From positions 4,650,001 through 4,714,000 of the forward strand of contig NZ_CP100128.1 of the NCBI RefSeq assembly GCF_024207115.1: a stretch of DNA of 64,000 bases, given 5' to 3'. The position numbers were made by a program, and so were the translations under genes. Source of the stretch: Chromobacterium sp. IIBBL 290-4. GTDB lineage: Bacteria; Pseudomonadota; Gammaproteobacteria; Burkholderiales; Chromobacteriaceae. Positions within the stretch are counted from its first letter, which is position 1. Each line of letters begins with the position of its first letter. Below the pieces are notes generated by a model that saw nothing but the letters and a program-made list of their open reading frames with translations, ran no database searches and was not told the DNA's origin. This document shows, piece by piece, positions 54,650 through 62,901 of the stretch.

Positions 54650-55375
54650 ATGCATATTCAAAATCCCAACACCCAAGAAACCGTCGCTTTCGCCGTCGCC
54701 GCCCTGACTGAACGCCTGGCCGCCTTCGAGCAAGACCTCAATGCCTGGCAGGCGCTGGCCGACAACGCCGCCCGCCGTGTCCAAACCGCCGAAGCGCTGC
54801 GCAGCGAAGCCGAGCAAGCGCGCAAGGACTGCCGCCAGGCGATGCGCTCGACCTTGGGCATCCCCACCAAGGCAGTGCGCGAGCTGAAGAGCAAGGAAAT
54901 GGCCAACCTGGAATTGGCCGAAGAAACGCTGAAGATCGCCGAGGAAGAAAAGATTCAAGCGGAAGTGCAGCAGGAGGCGCTGTTCGAGCAGCGCCAAGCC
55001 CTGGTGCAGGAGCGCGACGCGCTGCGCCGCCAGTATTGGGACGCGGTGCTGGACGACCAGATCGCGCAATGGGGGCAACAGCTGCCGGTGCTGGCGCTGC
55101 TGTTGGCTGAAGCGCCGAAGGCGTGCATCGAGCGGCTGTTCGGCCGCGCCGAGCTGCGCAGAAATCACGATGAACTCTATGCCGCGCTGCAGCCCGGCGA
55201 GCTGCAACAGGCGCTGAAATCCGCCGCGCAGGCGGAACCGGACGACTTGCTGACCCTGCTCAATAAGCCGCTGCCGGCGCTGGCGACGCCCTCCACCCAG
55301 CACCAGAGCCCCATCACCCGCATGCGCTATCAAGCCGAGCGCGACGCGCAATACCAAGCCCTGATCAACCGTTAA
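54650..55375 (+). CDS. Coiled-coil protein of island B
   Basis: 241 residues. Residues about 10-125 are strongly heptad-like (AAFEQDLNAWQALADNAARR, then ELKSKEMANLELAEETLKIA) and rich in Ala, Gln and Glu; the last 100 residues are mixed helical. No membrane segment or enzyme motif. It is followed by a second hypothetical gene after 14 bases, so the two are likely one operon with alpA. A structural or DNA-associated role in the element is possible. Not recognised. Confidence 0.6.
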   Translation: MHIQNPNTQETVAFAVAALTERLAAFEQDLNAWQALADNAARRVQTAEALRSEAEQARKDCRQAMRSTLGIPTKAVRELKSKEMANLELAEETLKIAEEEKIQAEVQQEALFEQRQALVQERDALRRQYWDAVLDDQIAQWGQQLPVLALLLAEAPKACIERLFGRAELRRNHDELYAALQPGELQQALKSAAQAEPDDLLTLLNKPLPALATPSTQHQSPITRMRYQAERDAQYQALINR

Positions 55376-55389
55376 GCGAGCACCGCATC

Positions 55390-56379
55390 ATGCAAAACAC
55401 GACCCGCCAAGCTCTGGACCACTTCATCGGCCGCTACTTCAGCCATATGGACGCGCATCAATCCCCAGGCATTTGCCATGCCGCCCCGGAGCCGCAAGCC
55501 GCGCAGGCCCGCATTCAGGCGCTGAAAGCCAAGAGCCGGCTGCTGTCCGCCATCAATGTGCTGGGCGTGCCCGAGATCAAAGGCCGCTCTCAGAACTTCG
55601 ACATCGCCGGCACCTTGGCCGCCACGGTGGATACCAACCGCCATCCGCGCCAGCCGGCGCAACAGACCTGGCGGCCGGCGCAGTATGTCTGCCAACAGAC
55701 CAACTTTGACGCCGCGTTTGATTACGCCACCTTGGACGCCTGGATGAACGAGGCGCAGGACCAAGCCTTGTTCGAAGCGCGGGCGCGGCAGACGCTAGAG
55801 CGCCGCATCTTGTTGGATCGGGTGATGATCGGCTTCCGTGGCCTGATGCGCGCCCAGGACTCTGACCGCGAGCAGCATCCGCAGCTGCAGGACGTCAATA
55901 TCGGCTGGCTGCAGCAAATCCGCGAGCAAGCGCCCAAAGCCTGCCTGGAGCGCGTGCGCGTCGGCGAAGGCCAGCGCTTCCGCAGCCTGCACCGCCTGGT
56001 GCGCCATGCCGTCAACAATCTGCTGGCGCCGGCCTGGCGCGATGATCCGCTGTTGGTGGCGCTGGTCGGCGCGGACCTGCTGCCGGACGCGGTATGCGAG
56101 CCAAGCGGCCAGGCCGAGCCGTGGAATGATCTGGTATTTCACAAGCAGCGCCTGGGCGGCCTGCAAGCGGCCACGGCCGCCTTCTTCCCTGGCGACAGCA
56201 TCCTGATTACCCGACTCGACAACCTGTCGCTGTACTTCTATCAGCACGCCATGCGCTACCGCTATCAGGAAGAACCGTCCATCAACAGCGTGCTGTTCTA
56301 CCACTCCAGCGCCGACGCCTACGTCATCGAGAACCTGGCCGCCTGCGCGCTGATTGAAGAAGTGGAAATCGTGGATTGA
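55390..56379 (+). CDS. Hypothetical protein of island B
   Basis: 329 residues, GC-rich like neighbours. Mostly helical with a possible catalytic or structural region (PSINSVLFYHSSADAYVIEN) near the C-terminus and no signal peptide. It follows the coiled-coil gene by 14 bases and precedes the Ogr-like zinc-finger gene by 10, so it belongs to the same operon. I do not recognise the family. Confidence 0.6.
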   Translation: MQNTTRQALDHFIGRYFSHMDAHQSPGICHAAPEPQAAQARIQALKAKSRLLSAINVLGVPEIKGRSQNFDIAGTLAATVDTNRHPRQPAQQTWRPAQYVCQQTNFDAAFDYATLDAWMNEAQDQALFEARARQTLERRILLDRVMIGFRGLMRAQDSDREQHPQLQDVNIGWLQQIREQAPKACLERVRVGEGQRFRSLHRLVRHAVNNLLAPAWRDDPLLVALVGADLLPDAVCEPSGQAEPWNDLVFHKQRLGGLQAATAAFFPGDSILITRLDNLSLYFYQHAMRYRYQEEPSINSVLFYHSSADAYVIENLAACALIEEVEIVD

Positions 56380-56389
56380 GGAGACAGAG

Positions 56390-56671
56390 ATGGCCTTTCC
56401 CTGCCCGCTGTGCGGCGCGATGTCACGGGTCCGCACCAGTCGCATGCTGTCCGCCACCGCCAAGGAGATTTACTACAACTGCAGCAATGACGACTGCTGC
56501 CACCAGTACAAGACGATGGAGGGCGAACCGCGCACCGTGGCCCAGCCGATCAAGGGCGGTGCGCAGATACCGCCGGAGCGGCTGCGCAAGTTGCCGAGCG
56601 CGGCCCAACCGCCAGCCCCGCAGGCGCTGACCATAACGCCTGGCCGGATTCAACACCGCGTCTTGGAGTAA
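56390..56671 (+). CDS. Ogr/Delta-type zinc-finger regulator
   Basis: 93 residues. The N-terminal zinc finger MAFPCPLCGAMSRVRTSRML, then YYNCSNDDCCHQYKT, matches Ogr/Delta activators of P2-like late genes. The C-terminal 45 residues are Pro-rich and divergent. Ogr-type proteins bind RNA polymerase alpha and activate late promoters; P4 Delta lets a satellite use its helper's genes. Here it suggests dependence on a P2-like helper phage. An ATG twelve codons upstream exists but GAGGAG points to this one. Confidence 0.85.
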   Translation: MAFPCPLCGAMSRVRTSRMLSATAKEIYYNCSNDDCCHQYKTMEGEPRTVAQPIKGGAQIPPERLRKLPSAAQPPAPQALTITPGRIQHRVLE

Positions 56672-56709
56672 TGAAAATGGCCCGCTGGAGGGCGGGCCAT
56701 TTCTACGGG

Positions 56710-57111
56710 TTAGGTTTCACTGAAATTATATTCAAGACCGATGCTCAGCAACAAATCAAAAGTTTGGTCAACTTTCTCGGCTTCGAGCTTGGCCGCTTTC
56801 AGCTCAGCCTTAAGCCTAGCGATATTAGCCTTAGCCTCGCTAGCCCGCTCAATATAAACCTTATGAATTTCATCAATATGCTCAGCCACCTGCCAGGGTT
56901 TAAATTCACTGCGTATCTTTTGCTCATCCCAAAGTTTGCTTGGCCAAATACTCCCTTCAAACGACCAGACCGCTTTCATCTTTTCTTGGCAATGTTTGCA
57001 ACGCAAATAATATTCGATAAATTTTTCAGTTACCGGGCGGCTCGTCCTGACTTTAACGCCTCCCGCTTTGCCACATTTAGGACATGCCACATCGCCAAAT
57101 AATTCGTGCAT
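56710..57111 (-). CDS. Second zinc-finger protein with coiled-coil tail, Ogr-like
   Basis: 133 residues, opposite in direction to its neighbours. N-terminus MHELFGDVACPKCGKAGGVK is followed by the expected second pair of cysteines (YYLRCKHCQEKMK). The C-terminal half is a coiled coil (YIERASEAKANIARLKAELK). The finger resembles Ogr/Delta, but the coiled coil is not usual. The start at 57111 has GGAG six bases upstream; a longer frame has no ribosome site. A strong hairpin precedes the start. Not assignable with certainty. Confidence 0.65.
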   Translation of the reverse strand: MHELFGDVACPKCGKAGGVKVRTSRPVTEKFIEYYLRCKHCQEKMKAVWSFEGSIWPSKLWDEQKIRSEFKPWQVAEHIDEIHKVYIERASEAKANIARLKAELKAAKLEAEKVDQTFDLLLSIGLEYNFSET

Positions 57112-57508
57112 CACCACTCCAAAAATAAAAAGGCCCCTGCCAGGGCCTTGGGTACAACAAAACCAACTCCAATCATCCAGCGCCATTATATCCCGATGAA
57201 ATGCACCGCTCAAACGCAATATGTGAATCACATGCTTGACAGCCCTGCCCGATTCCCGCACCATTACCGCGTCGTGTTCAATAGCGCGACCGGGATTGGC
57301 GTCCTGATTACGAAGGCGGATAGCCGCCTATTGCGGCATTTTTTACGTCCGTTAAACACCATTGGTACGTCTTCTTCTATGGCGGGCCTTGGTGGGAGCG
57401 TGCATGCACGCGCCGGTTCCTTCGTACCGGTACGCCAATCCCGCCTTGTGCCTGCCACCCCCGATTGGCGTCGGGATGGCAAGCGTAACGCTTACGAAGG
57501 AGGTTCCC
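57112..57508. other. Leader region resembling the P4/P1 c4-icd (Ash) region
   Basis: Roughly 400 bases upstream of two short genes. On the plus strand the stretch 57286-57400 is very like the conserved leader of P4-like elements: AAGGCGGATAGCCGCC, then GCGGCATTTTTTACG, then ACGTCTTCTTCTATGGCGGG. One frame translates to GIGVLITKADSRLLRHFLRP and LNTIGTSSSMAG, the start of Icd-like/Ash-type ORFs. In P1 and P4 this area gives a small antisense RNA that controls immunity. Comparison is from memory. Also a GC hairpin at 57121-57147, read leftwards with T-run. Confidence 0.4.
57121..57147 (-). terminator. Hairpin upstream of the second zinc-finger gene
   Basis: AAGGCCC and GGGGCCTT, read leftwards, pair around TGGCA and are followed by TTTATTTTT. 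It lies just before the start of the leftward zinc-finger gene and may insulate it from transcripts from the right, or attenuate its own. Confidence 0.55.
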
Positions 57509-57685
57509 ATGCCTGGCATCATCCTGCGCGCTTTCCGCGCCCTATTTCCGCAAGTCACCCGTCCCGTTTCCACGCTGCCCAACGAGGCCCAAGCCCGCGC
57601 GCTCGCCGCTTTGCTGGTTGCCCAGGGTCAACGCGCCTTGATTCACCGCACTGCCGCCGGTTTCGCCGTGGAGGTGATCGCATGA
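57509..57685 (+). CDS. Short ORF after the satellite leader
   Basis: 58 residues (MPGIILRAFRALFPQVTRPV) with an excellent GAAGGAGG site, so it is translated. The end (GQRALIHRTAAGFAVEVIA) overlaps the next gene start by 4 bases (ATGA). Its position after the Icd/Ash-like leader is where short ORFs lie in P4-like satellites. Hydrophobic-basic N-terminus. Function unknown; could be an inhibitor of a host process. Confidence 0.65.
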   Translation: MPGIILRAFRALFPQVTRPVSTLPNEAQARALAALLVAQGQRALIHRTAAGFAVEVIA

Positions 57686-58005
57686 GCGCCCTTATTCTCG
57701 CCCCGCTGGCGTTGTCTGCCGTCCATCACCAATTGGCCCAGCTGCAATTGCTGGCCGACACCCCCGAACACGCCGCCTTGCGCGAGCCGCTGCACCAGCT
57801 GGCCGCGCTGTGCCAGGGCATCGAACACACCGTCAGCGCCGGCGTGTCGCGTCTATCTCGCACCGGCGACGGCCTGCAAGGGCTGGTCGAGCTGCTGGAC
57901 TGCGCCGAGGACCAACCGCTGCCGGCGCAGCGCTTGGCCGGGCTGCTGGCTCCGCTGCAGCAGCAAGTCATCGACGCCAGCGCCGACATCGGCCAACTGC
58001 TCTAA
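57682..58005 (+). CDS. Hypothetical helical protein (reminiscent of DUF1484)
   Basis: 107 residues, start overlapping the previous stop. Helical, Leu/Ala/Gln-rich with regular spacing (LLAPLQQQVIDASADIGQLL). The layout recalls DUF1484 proteins of betaproteobacteria, a low-confidence resemblance. It lies 10 bases before the primase gene and is probably co-transcribed with it. No motif indicating a function. Confidence 0.6.
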   Translation: MSALILAPLALSAVHHQLAQLQLLADTPEHAALREPLHQLAALCQGIEHTVSAGVSRLSRTGDGLQGLVELLDCAEDQPLPAQRLAGLLAPLQQQVIDASADIGQLL

Positions 58006-58015
58006 GGACAAGACC

Positions 58016-60817
58016 ATGAACGCAAGAAACCCTCTCCCGCGCACCGGGCGAGACGCCCCCGGCTTGTCTGGCGGTTCGCAAACGGCGCTTGGCCAGTGGT
58101 TCGACCAGTTGAAAGACAACATCGACTTGCACGACCTGGCGGCCCGGCTGGGCCTGAAACGCCAGGGCAAGGGCAACTATCACAGCCCGCATCACCCGGA
58201 CAGCAGCGCCTCGCTGTCGATCTTCGCCGACGGCCGCGGCTGGAAGGACTGGAGCGGCGACGCCGGCGGCAGCTGCATCGACTTGCTGCGCTACTGCCGG
58301 CCGGAGCTGGACACCCCACTGGCGGCCGCGCGGCTGCTGGGTGACTGGTACGGCATGCCGCAACCGAAACCGGCGATGAAGGAAAGGGCCGCGCCAGCGC
58401 GCAAATCCACCCTCGACTACATCGCCGAGCGCTGCCTGGCTCAAGCCGATTCGGCCCTGACTTACCTGGCCGGCCGAGGCATAGACGAAGCAGTGATCCG
58501 CCGCGCCATCCAGGGCAAGACGCTGGGCTGGAACGATTGGCACAGCGCCAAGATCGCCGCCGGCGAAGTGGGCCATGGCGGCGCGGCCGTCGCCTTTCTG
58601 GTGCGCAGCGGCGGCCGGCTGGCGGCGGTGGACCTGCGCTATGTCGATCCGGCCTTGAATGGCGGCGTGAAGACGCAATGCCAGGGCGCGCGCGAGGGCC
58701 ATGGCTGGTGCAGCGATCCGGCACGGCTGAAGCGGGCGCGGATGGTGGTGATCGTGGAAAGTCCGATCAATGCCTTGTCGGTGGAGTGCTGCGCGTCATC
58801 CGATGTGGCGGCGCTGGCGCTGCGCGGCGTCGGCAACGTGGACAGCATCGACTGGACCGCCTTGCGCGGCAAGCGGGTGCTGGTGGCGCTGGACCACAGC
58901 GACCCGGTCAACCCGGCCACCGGCTTGCGGCCGGGCTTGGCCGCCGCCTGGCGCTTGTCGGAGAAGCTGATTGCCGCCGACATCGGCCACTTGCTGGTGG
59001 ACATGCAGGAATGGGACGAAGGCGAGGACATCAACGATGTGCTGCAGCGCCATGGCAAGGACGAGCTGACCGCGCGCTTGCGCAAGCTGGAGCCGTGGCT
59101 GGTGCCGGGCATGCCGGGCGGCGGCGAGCGTTTGGAAGGCACGCGGCGGGTGCAGCTGCCAGGTCATGATTTCGCGGTGTACTGGCGCTTCCGGGTGAAG
59201 GAGGATTTCACCCAATACGTGGACGAGTTCAAGACCGACGATGACGGCAAGCGCTCGGAAACCCTGGGCGATCTGTGTTCCTTCCGCGTGGCCAGCCTGT
59301 CGCGGCTGCGCATTCAGAGCCACTTGGCCACCATCAGCGGCGCGGCCGACCATCAGCCGGAAACGGTGTTCGGCATCAGCGCCCAGCTGGCGCGTCATGG
59401 CACGGTATTGCATCGGGAAGTGGCCACCGACGACAAGCTATACAACCTGGAATGGTGGAAAGGGCGTTTCGGCGCGATCTGGAAGCCGGCGCAGTTCCAA
59501 CGCCTGGTCAATCTGATGGAGCGGGCGGCCGACCTGGGCGCGCGCGATGTGGTCAACTTCGTCGGCCTGTCGTGGAAGGCCGGCGCGCTGGCGGCGCAGG
59601 AGGGGCAAGACTGCTATTTCGTCGAGCCGCAGAAACAATGCCTCTACTACAACCTGACCTTCCCGCGCGGCACGCAGCAGCAGGCGCGGACGGTGATTCA
59701 AGCGTATCAGGACACCTTCCGCGACAATGCGGCCGCCATCGTGCTGGTCTGGGGCCTGGGCACGCATCTGAAGAACCTGCTGGGCTTCTATCCGCACTTC
59801 CAGATGCAGGCCGAGAAGGGATCGGGCAAATCCAAGCTGCTGGAGAGTCTGCAAACCACCCTGGCGTTTCAGGTGCTGTCCGGCCAGATGCTGAAAACCG
59901 ACCACCGCCGGCGGGCGTCGGTGTCGTTCACTTCGCAGCCGGTGGGCTGGGATGAATTCTCCAAGCTGCCGAAGACGGTGCTGTCGGACATCGACGCGCT
60001 GCTGCAATCGACCTACCGCTTTGAGTTCACCCGCGTGGGCGCCAGCCTGACGCCTTATCTGATGTGCGCCCCCGTGCTGCTGGCCGGCGAGGAAGTGGAC
60101 GCACAAAGCCTGCAATCCAAGCTGTGCCGCAGCAGCCTGTCGAAAGAGCGGCAAGGGGCGATCATTCCGCATGATCTGCCGGTCTTTCCGCTGTGGCCGT
60201 GGCTGCAATTCCTGGCCGATCTTGAGCCGGCCCGGCTGCGCGATCTGCATCGCCATTACCTGGGCGTGTGCGAACGGCACAGCCGCGCGCCGACCGGCGA
60301 CGCCACCGCGCGGCGGATGATGGAGAACTACGCCGCCCTGCTGTGCAGCTGGGCCTTGCTGTGCGAGTTCGCCGACCTCGACCCGCAGCAAGGCGGCTTC
60401 ATTGAAGACCTGCTGGCCGAGATGAACAGCCACATCGTGGACACCGACGGCAGCCGCCTGCCCTGGGTGTGGATCATGGAAATCCTGCTGTCCGAGCTGG
60501 AGGCCAGGCGCTACGACTACCCGCACTGCTGGGACCGGGTGAAGCAGGCCGACGGCCACACCGAAATGGCGCTGTTCATCCGGCCCAACCATGTGATGGA
60601 CCATCTCTCCACCGCGCCGCATCTGCGCGCCAAGTTCGACGCGCTGCCGGTGAAGACCGGCCGCATCTTCAAGAACCAGCTGCTGCAAAGCCCGGTGGTG
60701 CTGGCCGACGGCGTAGAAAAGACCATCCACGGCCGCCGCCAGGGCCATCTGACCGCCATCAGCCTGGCGCAGCTGGAAAAGCTGGGCCTCTACGCCGCGC
60801 CGGACGTCCAGTCTTAA
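58016..60817 (+). CDS. Island primase-helicase (TOPRIM and DUF927-type ATPase)
   Basis: 933 residues. N-terminal primase part: a CHC2-like segment YHSPHHPDSSASLSIFADGR in which the zinc cysteines are replaced by His and others, then a TOPRIM domain with VVIVESPINALSVE (about 245) and LVALDHSDP (about 290). The second half is a DUF927-type ATPase: Walker A in AEKGSGKSKLLES near residue 600 and a WDEFSKLPKTVLSDIDALL motif. This is the alpha-type replication protein of P4-like elements and probably acts at the iterons that follow. Confidence 0.88.
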   Translation: MNARNPLPRTGRDAPGLSGGSQTALGQWFDQLKDNIDLHDLAARLGLKRQGKGNYHSPHHPDSSASLSIFADGRGWKDWSGDAGGSCIDLLRYCRPELDTPLAAARLLGDWYGMPQPKPAMKERAAPARKSTLDYIAERCLAQADSALTYLAGRGIDEAVIRRAIQGKTLGWNDWHSAKIAAGEVGHGGAAVAFLVRSGGRLAAVDLRYVDPALNGGVKTQCQGAREGHGWCSDPARLKRARMVVIVESPINALSVECCASSDVAALALRGVGNVDSIDWTALRGKRVLVALDHSDPVNPATGLRPGLAAAWRLSEKLIAADIGHLLVDMQEWDEGEDINDVLQRHGKDELTARLRKLEPWLVPGMPGGGERLEGTRRVQLPGHDFAVYWRFRVKEDFTQYVDEFKTDDDGKRSETLGDLCSFRVASLSRLRIQSHLATISGAADHQPETVFGISAQLARHGTVLHREVATDDKLYNLEWWKGRFGAIWKPAQFQRLVNLMERAADLGARDVVNFVGLSWKAGALAAQEGQDCYFVEPQKQCLYYNLTFPRGTQQQARTVIQAYQDTFRDNAAAIVLVWGLGTHLKNLLGFYPHFQMQAEKGSGKSKLLESLQTTLAFQVLSGQMLKTDHRRRASVSFTSQPVGWDEFSKLPKTVLSDIDALLQSTYRFEFTRVGASLTPYLMCAPVLLAGEEVDAQSLQSKLCRSSLSKERQGAIIPHDLPVFPLWPWLQFLADLEPARLRDLHRHYLGVCERHSRAPTGDATARRMMENYAALLCSWALLCEFADLDPQQGGFIEDLLAEMNSHIVDTDGSRLPWVWIMEILLSELEARRYDYPHCWDRVKQADGHTEMALFIRPNHVMDHLSTAPHLRAKFDALPVKTGRIFKNQLLQSPVVLADGVEKTIHGRRQGHLTAISLAQLEKLGLYAAPDVQS

Positions 60818-61601
60818 ACCCAAACCTGTCCGCCCTCCCCCTCGACAGCCCGCCTTGTGTGGGCTGTCACGCTTTGCCCCGTTCAAACTGCGCAACAGCA
60901 AACCCTTCCCTACATGGAATATGACAATGGCACGCAAAAACCAGCAAGAACGGCCGGAATCTGCCGGTTTCCGCGCCATTGGGTGTGGGAGGATGTGAAA
61001 AAATTCCGTGGATTGCCCCCTCTTCACAGCCTAAGTCATTGATTGTTGAGAACAACCCATCCACGGTTTGCCCTCTGAAATCCACGGTTTCACCTCCCAC
61101 TTCCACGGTTTGCCCCAATTCTTCCACATCGCCGTTTTACGGCTTCGCCCCTCTTCTTCTCTTCTTCTTTTATAAAAAACAAAGAGATAGGGAAGAAAAG
61201 CAGTGAAAAAGGAAGCAAGGGGCCATCCACGGTTTCGGAGCGCTGCTTAAAAATTAATCCACGGGTTTACCGGCCGATGTGGTGGAAATGGTGGATTCGC
61301 CCTTCCCTTCATGGCATTGATTTTATTGAGGTTTCTGGCGTACCCACGGAATCGGGGGGAGAGGTGGTGGACAAACCGTGGACGAAAAGCCATTGCAGGA
61401 CAATGACTTAGGGGTCAATCCACGGTTTCGGAGGGATTTTAGGTGTGGGTGCCTGGCTGGGCGAGGGGGAAAGTGCGGTTTACAATCAACAGCTAACGGC
61501 CAAGAGCAGCCATTCAAAGTATAGATTGATTGGTTTAATCTTCGATTCAAAATCGGTGGCAGTGAATCAAATACTACGCCTCATGAAAGGAGTTGTAGTG
61601 C
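60818..61601. other. Non-coding region with putative origin, between primase and TIR genes
   Basis: About 780 bases with no gene I trust. It holds the repeat array described separately (61060-61428) and related half copies at about 61004 and 61293. GC falls towards the right where the AT-rich cargo begins. Probably oriV/crr of the element. Confidence 0.55.
61060..61428. repeat. TCCACGGTTT iteron array (putative replication origin)
   Basis: Direct copies of TCCACGGTTT lie at 61060-61069, 61081-61090, 61102-61111, 61226-61235 and 61419-61428; a variant with one extra G (TCCACGGGTTT) is at 61258-61268, and an inverted copy AAACCGTGGA at 61373-61382. The first three are 21 bases apart, two helical turns. 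Copies 4 and 7 share a longer core TCCACGGTTTCGGAG. Iterons beside a primase-helicase are the origin in P4-like elements. Confidence 0.8.
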
Positions 61602-62198
61602 ATGGCACTATTTACAGAAGCAAGTGTTCGCCAGCGAGCGCAGGCAGAGGTTCGTAAGTCTGGCACAGTCAAGAAGGCAAGTCAGATTGTTCTTGAGGCC
61701 TGCGCCTCGTACACACCATCTAAAACCTACGACATTTTCCTTTCACACAGTATCCGTGATGCTGAACTAATTTTAGGAATGAAAGGAATTCTAGAGGACC
61801 TAGGATACACAGTGTACGTAGATTGGATAGAAGATCCTCAAATGGATCGATCTACAGTCACTGCGAAAACAGCAGACAAGCTTCGGCAAAGAATGAACTC
61901 ATCAAAGTCACTATTCTTTGTTACAACTTCTAATGCTGAATCATCACGATGGATGCCGTGGGAATGTGGATTCTTCGATGGAAAGAAGGAAAAAGTTGCG
62001 ATCGTGCCAATTCAAGCGACATCTACGAGCAATAGTTATTCCGGACAAGAGTATCTCGGCCTATACCCATACGTAGTAAAACAACCGGATGAAAATAGAA
62101 AAGAGACGCTTTGGGTTAGGAAGAGCAGCTCAAGATATATTTCATACGATGAATGGGTCTCAACCCCAAATTCTCATATTTCATGGAGGGAAGGATAA
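61602..62198 (+). CDS. TIR-domain protein, ThsB/Thoeris-like
   Basis: 198 residues. After a 42-residue N-terminal part lies a TIR domain: YDIFLSHSIRDAELILGMKG (start about residue 43), YTVYVDWIEDPQ, and the predicted catalytic Glu 121 in RWMPWECGFFDGKK. This layout (SHS with D, WECGFF) is that of bacterial TIR proteins such as ThsB and related NAD-processing or signal-making defence proteins. AAGGAG nine bases before the ATG. Its stop adjoins the ATG of the membrane protein. Low GC points to recent acquisition. Confidence 0.88.
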   Translation: MALFTEASVRQRAQAEVRKSGTVKKASQIVLEACASYTPSKTYDIFLSHSIRDAELILGMKGILEDLGYTVYVDWIEDPQMDRSTVTAKTADKLRQRMNSSKSLFFVTTSNAESSRWMPWECGFFDGKKEKVAIVPIQATSTSNSYSGQEYLGLYPYVVKQPDENRKETLWVRKSSSRYISYDEWVSTPNSHISWREG

Positions 62199-62603
62199 AT
62201 GGAAAAGACTATTGCACATCTTGGTTTTATCCAAGGAGTAATTTCTAGAATGGGAGCAAACTCTTTCCTCCTCAAGGGATGGAGTGTGACACTTGTTGCT
62301 GCAATATTTGCCTTGTCTGCTAAGGATGCAAATTTCAAATTTGTATTAATTGCATATTTTCCTGTGATAGTTTTTTGGGTTCTTGATTCCTACTTTCTTC
62401 ATCAAGAACGGTTGTTTAGGAAGCTATACGAAGGCGTTGCTTCAGGTAGGATTTCAAGCGAAAAATTTACAATGGACACAACGATTGTTCGTAATGACGT
62501 TGCCTCCATCTGCTGTGCGGCTTTTTCAAAAACATTGCTTATATTTCACGGAGCCGTCATCGCAATAGTTTTGTTTGCGATGTTCTTCATCATGAAGCCA
62601 TGA
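62199..62603 (+). CDS. Membrane protein of the TIR operon
   Basis: 134 residues. Two N-terminal hydrophobic helices (LLKGWSVTLVAAIFALSA and FVLIAYFPVIVFWVLDSYFL), a basic segment with HQERLFRKLYEGVASG, and a C-terminal hydrophobic helix (LLIFHGAVIAIVLFAMFFIM). So three helices probably, with a cytosolic loop. The start MEKTIAHLGFIQGVISRMGA, then NSFLLKGW, belongs to a small membrane protein type that I associate with TIR genes but cannot name. ATG follows the TIR stop directly, suggesting a joint product or effector pair. Confidence 0.72.
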   Translation: MEKTIAHLGFIQGVISRMGANSFLLKGWSVTLVAAIFALSAKDANFKFVLIAYFPVIVFWVLDSYFLHQERLFRKLYEGVASGRISSEKFTMDTTIVRNDVASICCAAFSKTLLIFHGAVIAIVLFAMFFIMKP

Positions 62604-62901
62604 TTTACATAGTGCATGAGGCTTAACCCTATTACGCATAGATAGCACTATTCCAAACAATGATTTTCTCTCTTAGATTCATGTTATCTTTCATTAGAAA
62701 ATGCTTTAGAAAGGCATACAATGAGTTCGCGCAGAATTTATATGGCAATTATTTAAAAACAACCAATCCTTGCTCGGTCAATCCAAGAGAAAAAATGCCA
62801 AGTCATCAAGCCATGGCCATAAATTCACTTTCTGCTCGGGGGTCTATATTCCTCTTGCAGTGTTAATTTTTATCTCAAAATCAATCGTAATCGGTTAACT
62901 T
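62604..62901. other. Gap between the TIR operon and the second TIR gene
   Basis: Almost 300 AT-rich bases. A 68-codon frame (62660-62866) has no ribosome site and no coding character, so I do not call it. No clear promoter motif for the second TIR gene. Confidence 0.35.

Noticed and set aside
61060..61428. CRISPR array
   Set aside because: Repeats are 10 bases, spacing is irregular beyond the first three, and one copy is inverted; this fits iterons.
62660..62866. 68-codon frame between the TIR operon and the second TIR gene
   Set aside because: No ribosome site or coding character; AT-rich intergenic DNA.
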